Positions 60,241 through 64,000 of a DNA stretch of 64,000 nt are shown piece after piece. Source of the DNA: an uncultured Gemmiger sp. (GTDB taxonomy: Bacteria; Bacillota; Clostridia; Oscillospirales; Ruminococcaceae); the NCBI GenBank assembly GCA_934502625.1, contig CAKSUQ010000011.1:13640-77639 (forward strand). The letters run 5' to 3'. Within the stretch, counting starts at the first letter, position 1; each line of letters begins with the position of its first letter. A program made the translations under genes and the position numbers. The notes beneath the pieces are model-generated. The model made no database searches. It was given only the letters and a program-made list of their open reading frames with translations, and was not told the origin of the DNA.

Positions 60241-60876
60241 ATGGAAAAAGAAAAAACAAGCCCGCTGCTGATCGTCTTCCGCGTGATCTTCACGGCGGCG
60301 CTGATCGCCTGCGTTGCGTTCATCTTCCGCAACTCGCTTGAGACGGGTGCGGCGTCCTCCGTCCGCAGCCAGCAGGTCATGCAAGCCGTCAATCATCTGC
60401 TGGCACGCGTCAACCTCGGCCCCTTGTCAGAGCACCTGATCCGCAAGATGGCGCATTTTACCGAGTTCGCGCTGGAGGGCTTTCTGCTGATGCTCTGCAT
60501 CCGCGTGTACACCAAGCATTTTGTCCGCCACATGAGCTGGCCGCTGCTGGGCGGCATGACGACCGCCTTGATGGACGAGACGATCCAGCTGCACAGCCCG
60601 AACCGCAGCTCGTCAGTGGTGGACGTCTGGATCGATATGTCCGGCGTTGTGGCGGGGCTGCTGGTTGCGCTGGTGATTTTGCTCATCCTGCGCGGCATCT
60701 TGGCCTTCACCCGCGTCGAGCGCGAAAACCGCGCCCTGCGCGCCGAGCGGGAGGAACTGCGCCGCCGTGAACACGAGCGTCTGGCGCGCCGCGCCGCCCA
60801 CCGCGCCCACGAAGCGCAGCTGAACCACCCTGACCCCGACGAGGACGGGGACGACTACGAGGAGGAAGAAGAATGA
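60241..60876 (+). CDS. VanZ-like membrane protein
   Basis: Protein of 211 residues. Four membrane segments; the core IRKMAHFTEFALEGFLLML...ALMDETIQLHSPNRSSSVVDVWIDMSG is the VanZ signature. A long charged cytoplasmic tail (RVERENRALRAEREELRRRE...DEDGDDYEEEEE) is unusual for the family and may be a coiled coil. It overlaps folC by four bases (ATGA). Role unknown; VanZ itself gives low teicoplanin tolerance. Confidence 0.86.
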   Translation: MEKEKTSPLLIVFRVIFTAALIACVAFIFRNSLETGAASSVRSQQVMQAVNHLLARVNLGPLSEHLIRKMAHFTEFALEGFLLMLCIRVYTKHFVRHMSWPLLGGMTTALMDETIQLHSPNRSSSVVDVWIDMSGVVAGLLVALVILLILRGILAFTRVERENRALRAEREELRRREHERLARRAAHRAHEAQLNHPDPDEDGDDYEEEEE

Positions 60877-62171
60877 CGACCCAACAGGCGATTGACGCCC
60901 TGCACGCGCTGCCCCGCATGGGCAGCGGTGCGCCGGGACTGGCGCGGATGCAAAACCTGATGAACCATCTCGGCAACCCCGAAAACGACCTGCAGTGCAT
61001 CCACATCGCGGGCACGAACGGCAAGGGCAGTCTGGCGGCCATGACGTCCGCCATCCTGACGGCGGCGGGCTACAAGACCGGCCTGACGATCAGCCCCTAC
61101 GTCGTGGATTTCCGCGAGCGGTTTCAGATCGACGGCGAGATGATCCCGCCCCGCACGCTGGTGAGCCTGACCCAGAAGGTCATGGACGCCGTCGACGCCA
61201 TCGAGGCCGAGGGCGGCGAGAAGCCCGTCGAGTTCGAGGCCGTCACCGCGCTGGCGCTGCTCTGGTTCGCCCGCGAAAAGTGCGACCTCGTCGTGCTGGA
61301 AACGGGTCTGGGCGGCCGCTGCGACGCGACGAACATTGTGCCGCACAAGCTCGTGGCCGCCATCACGAAGATCGGCTACGACCACATGGAGATTCTCGGC
61401 GATACCCTCGACAAAATCGCCGCCGAGAAGGCCGGTATTATAAAAGAAGGCAGCGTCGTCGTCAACTACCCAGACCAGCCCGTCGAGGCGATGGGACCGA
61501 TCTTGACCGCTGCCGCCGAGGCGCACACGAGCATCATCACGCCCGACAAGGACGACTTGACGCTGCTGCGCGGAAAACGACTGGAAAACCGCATCGACTA
61601 TGGCGGCTACCGTGCGGCGCTGGGACTGCCCGGCACCCATCAGGCTAACCACGCCGCCATGGCTGTCGAGATCGCGCTGGCGCTCTGGCGCGAGTTCGGC
61701 TACGATATTTCGGACGATGCCATCCTCGAAGGCCTCGCCAACGCGAAGATGCCCGCCCGCATCGAGGTGCTGCGCCGCCATCCGCTGTTGCTGCTGGATG
61801 GCTGCCACAACCCGGACGGCGCCAAAATGCTGGCCGCGACGCTGACCCGCGCCGATTTTGAGGAAAACCTCGTCGGCGTGTTCGGCGTGCTGGCGGACAA
61901 GGACTACAAGGAAATGCTTTCCGACCTCGCGCCCTGCTTCGCGAAGGTCTACACGGTCACGCCCAACTGCCCCCGTGCGCTGAGCGCCGAGGACTTGCAG
62001 AAGGAGGCACGCTTCCACACCGACGCCGAGGCCGCCGACAGCGTGGCCGACGCCCTGCGCAAGGCCATCGACTACGCCGATGAGAACAACCTCGCGGGCG
62101 TCGTTGTCTGCGGCTCGCTCTATCTTGCCGCCGAAGCCCGCCCGCTTCTCCTCAAAGAAGCGGAAAAATAA
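60873..62171 (+). CDS. folC: Folylpolyglutamate / dihydrofolate synthase
   Basis: Mur-ligase-like protein of 432 residues. The P-loop HIAGTNGKGSLAAM lies near residue 47, then the folate-loop region (KTGLTISPYVVDFRERFQI), VLETGLGGRCDATN and DGCHNPDGAKML. It adds glutamate to folates and may also make dihydrofolate. Translationally coupled to the VanZ-like gene and followed by a terminator. Confidence 0.95.
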   Translation: MTTQQAIDALHALPRMGSGAPGLARMQNLMNHLGNPENDLQCIHIAGTNGKGSLAAMTSAILTAAGYKTGLTISPYVVDFRERFQIDGEMIPPRTLVSLTQKVMDAVDAIEAEGGEKPVEFEAVTALALLWFAREKCDLVVLETGLGGRCDATNIVPHKLVAAITKIGYDHMEILGDTLDKIAAEKAGIIKEGSVVVNYPDQPVEAMGPILTAAAEAHTSIITPDKDDLTLLRGKRLENRIDYGGYRAALGLPGTHQANHAAMAVEIALALWREFGYDISDDAILEGLANAKMPARIEVLRRHPLLLLDGCHNPDGAKMLAATLTRADFEENLVGVFGVLADKDYKEMLSDLAPCFAKVYTVTPNCPRALSAEDLQKEARFHTDAEAADSVADALRKAIDYADENNLAGVVVCGSLYLAAEARPLLLKEAEK

Positions 62172-62206
62172 CCGCCGCCGCGCCCCTTTGACAAAATATC
62201 CACCCT

Positions 62207-62238
62207 AAAGCCTGTATCATAACGATACAGGCTTTTTT
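62207..62238 (+). terminator. Terminator of folC
   Basis: AAAGCCTGTATC and GATACAGGCTTT with a 5-nt loop, then T6. Confidence 0.9.
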
Positions 62239-62265
62239 GGTTGCTGTAAAAATGTACACCACCCC

Positions 62266-62292
62266 GTAGGGGCGGGGCGCTGCTCCGCCCGC
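62266..62292. repeat. GTAGGGGCGG-family repeat
   Basis: GTAGGGGCGGGGCGCTGCTC followed by CGCCCGC; same start and arm layout as the other copies. It lies 47 bp before spoIIAA. Confidence 0.8.
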
Positions 62293-62338
62293 GCAACGTC
62301 CCCTCAACCGCAATTTTATCATAAAGAAGGACAAACCT

Positions 62339-62635
62339 ATGGCCAAAGTCACCTTCATCCCCGGCGCGGGCACCCTCGCCGCCTACCTCACCGGCGAAAT
62401 CGACCACCACGCCGCTCAATCGCTGCGGAGAGAAATCGACGCCCAGATCGACGACCGCCTGCCCGAACTGCTGACCCTCGATTTCTCCGGCGTCACCTTC
62501 ATGGATTCCTCCGGCGTGGGGCTCATCCTCGGCCGCGGGCGGCATATCGGCGCGCTGGGTGGGCGCATGACCGTCCAGAACCCACCCCGTGCCGTGCGGC
62601 GGATGCTCGACCTCGCCCACATAACCTACGCCTGA
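62339..62635 (+). CDS. spoIIAA: Anti-sigma F factor antagonist (STAS)
   Basis: STAS-domain protein of 98 residues. YLTGEIDHHAAQSLR and LLTLDFSGVTFMDSSGVGLILGR contain the phosphorylatable Ser (residue 57 or 58). It releases SigF by binding SpoIIAB when dephosphorylated in the forespore. First gene of the spoIIA operon, 15 bp before spoIIAB. Confidence 0.93.
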   Translation: MAKVTFIPGAGTLAAYLTGEIDHHAAQSLRREIDAQIDDRLPELLTLDFSGVTFMDSSGVGLILGRGRHIGALGGRMTVQNPPRAVRRMLDLAHITYA

Positions 62636-62650
62636 ACGGAGGAAACTGCA

Positions 62651-63085
62651 ATGAAAATGCTCAATCAGGTCAAGATCACCTTCGCGGGGCGCTCGGTCAA
62701 CGAGGGCTTCGCCCGCGCAGCGCTGGCGGCGTTCCTCGTGCAGCTCGACCCCACCGTGCCCCAGCTGGCCGATATAAAAACCGCCGTGTCCGAGGCCGTG
62801 ACAAACTGCATTGTCCACGCCTACCCGGACAAGATCGGCGCGATCACGCTGACGGCGGCCATCTATGAGGGCGGCGTCGTGCGCATCACGATCACCGACC
62901 GGGGCGTCGGCATCCCCGATATTGCCAAGGCGATGGAGCCGATGTTCACGACCGGCGATGCCGAAGAGCGCGCGGGGCTGGGCTTCGCCGTCATGCAGAG
63001 TTTTATGGACAAGGTGAAGGTTTCCTCTACGCCGGGGCGCGGCACCCGCGTGACCCTGACAAAGCGGCTGGACGTCCGCGCGTGA
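62651..63085 (+). CDS. spoIIAB: Anti-sigma F factor / serine kinase
   Basis: GHKL-type kinase of 144 residues: N-box VSEAVTNCIVHAYP, G1 box ITDRGVGIPDIAKAM and G2 GLGFAVMQSF. It holds SigF inactive and phosphorylates SpoIIAA. CGGAGGAAA precedes the ATG. Confidence 0.94.
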   Translation: MKMLNQVKITFAGRSVNEGFARAALAAFLVQLDPTVPQLADIKTAVSEAVTNCIVHAYPDKIGAITLTAAIYEGGVVRITITDRGVGIPDIAKAMEPMFTTGDAEERAGLGFAVMQSFMDKVKVSSTPGRGTRVTLTKRLDVRA

Positions 63086-63115
63086 CCCCTACATATGTAA
63101 AAGGAGGGGACAGCC

Positions 63116-63799
63116 ATGCCTGCTGATATGCAACAGCTGCCGCGCGAGGAATTTATCGAGAAAAATCTGGGACTGGTGCACGCCTGCGCCGGGCGGTTCA
63201 AGGGGCGGGGGATCGAGTACGAAGAACTCTACGCCGCCGGATGCCTCGGCCTCGTCAAAGCGTGCGACGGCTTCGACACGGGGCGCGGTGTCTGCTTTTC
63301 AACCTACGCCGTGCCGGTAATTCTGGGCGAAATCAAAAAGCTGTTCCGCGACGGCGGCACGGTGAAGGTCAGCCGGTCGCTAAAGGAGCTGAGCCTGAAA
63401 ATCAACGCCGAGCGCGAGCGCTGCCTGAAGCGCACCGGGCAGGAGCCGAGCGTGACCACGCTGGCCGAGACGCTGAACACCACGCCGGAGCAGATTGCGC
63501 TGGCTATTCGCGCCGCATTGCCCACCCTGAGCCTGACGCCGACAGATGATGAGGACGGTCTGCGGGAGTTCGACGTGCCTGTCGACTCGCCGGAGGAGGC
63601 ACTGTCCGACCGCATCGGCCTTGCCGAGGTGATGGACAGGCTCGACACCGGCGACCGCCAGCTGATCCGCCTGCGCTTTTTCGCCGGCCGTACCCAAAGC
63701 GAGACTGCCCGCGTCCTCGGCACGACCCAAGTCCAGATTTCCCGCCGCGAGCGCCGCATCCTAAAATGGATGCGCGAACAACTATTGGAAGCGCAATAA
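63116..63799 (+). CDS. sigF: Forespore sigma factor F
   Basis: Sigma factor of 227 residues with region 2 (EYEELYAAGCLGLVKACDGF; FSTYAVPVILGEIKKLFRD) and region 4 (LIRLRFFAGRTQSETARVLG...ILKWMREQL). Third gene of spoIIA, with AAAAGGAGGGG before the ATG. Its presence implies the organism can sporulate or descended recently from sporulating ancestors. Confidence 0.94.
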   Translation: MPADMQQLPREEFIEKNLGLVHACAGRFKGRGIEYEELYAAGCLGLVKACDGFDTGRGVCFSTYAVPVILGEIKKLFRDGGTVKVSRSLKELSLKINAERERCLKRTGQEPSVTTLAETLNTTPEQIALAIRAALPTLSLTPTDDEDGLREFDVPVDSPEEALSDRIGLAEVMDRLDTGDRQLIRLRFFAGRTQSETARVLGTTQVQISRRERRILKWMREQLLEAQ

Positions 63800-63863
63800 A
63801 CTTTTACAGCCTATTAAAAATCGTGCCCTTGCCCACACCGCCCGTTAATCTCCAACCGCTCCC

Positions 63864-63951
63864 GTAGGGGCCGGGCATGCCCGGCCCTCAACCTTCCCAT
63901 TATCGCTCGTAAATCTTCCACCCCGTAGGGGCGCACCTGCGTGTGCGCCCG
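63864..63951. repeat. Two GTAGGGG-family repeats after sigF
   Basis: Copies at 63864-63888 (GTAGGGGCCGGGCATGCCC) and 63925-63951 (GTAGGGGCGCACCTGCGTG), same orientation. No gene is seen in 63800-64000. Confidence 0.78.
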
Positions 63952-64000
63952 TGCCACCTTCCCATCACCACAATTTGTGCCTGCTGCATCGCCGTACCCC

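Overview
The window looks like a chromosomal segment of a GC-rich gut member of the Clostridia, most likely the Oscillospiraceae/Ruminococcaceae (Faecalibacterium-Gemmiger-Subdoligranulum group). This is inferred from the mix of genes: a Gram-positive class B PBP, a T-box leader on valS, a spoIIAA-spoIIAB-sigF sporulation operon, a bile salt hydrolase, IPQT-type cell-wall sorting signals and RbsABC-type sugar uptake. No 16S gene is present, so the genus is not proven.

Layout. 1-2.3 kb: alanine racemase (runs off the left edge) and a ClC-type anion transporter. 2.7-11.7 kb: a compact integrative element in the 3' end of a tRNA-Pro gene, bounded by a 25-bp direct repeat. It carries a tyrosine integrase, a small RNA with a perfect consensus promoter, a probable type III toxin-antitoxin locus, a divergent CI/Cro-like switch, a run of tightly overlapping small genes, a replication-like protein, a capsid-like protein and its own sigma factor. 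No terminase, portal or tail gene is visible, so it resembles a phage satellite more than a prophage. 11.8-14.8 kb: hybrid histidine kinase and TraX-like membrane protein. 15-17.6 kb: large surface protein whose promoter spacer holds a run of ten G. 17.7-22.1 kb: azlC-azlD-uvrA-like-fruK operon. 22.3-27 kb: DUF3021/LytTR pair, an AlgX-like/MBOAT O-acetylation pair and 6-phosphofructokinase. 27.2-29.8 kb: tRNA-Tyr followed by an AT-rich scar with a truncated serine recombinase, an antirepressor and gene fragments. 29.8-33.9 kb: GH30 glycosidase, LacI regulator, esterase. 34.3-41.3 kb: sugar operon (binding lipoprotein, ATPase, permease, VOC protein, two esterases, PfkB kinase) behind a promoter with a 24-bp palindromic operator. 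41.4-48.8 kb: tRNA-Arg, second sortase-type surface protein, bile salt hydrolase, secG, RNase R, iron alcohol dehydrogenase. 49-55.4 kb: PBP, a MarR regulator and a heterodimeric ABC exporter. 55.6-64 kb: an unusual ricin-lectin/11-residue-repeat protein, valS with T-box, ArsC-like protein, VanZ-like protein, folC and the spoIIA operon.

Scattered through the intergenic DNA is a family of short palindromes beginning GTAGGGGCGG. The observations most worth following are the type III toxin-antitoxin locus with two pseudoknot modules (4.1-4.8 kb), the capsid-bearing minimal element around it, the poly-G promoter (15.0 kb) and the lectin-repeat protein (55.6 kb).
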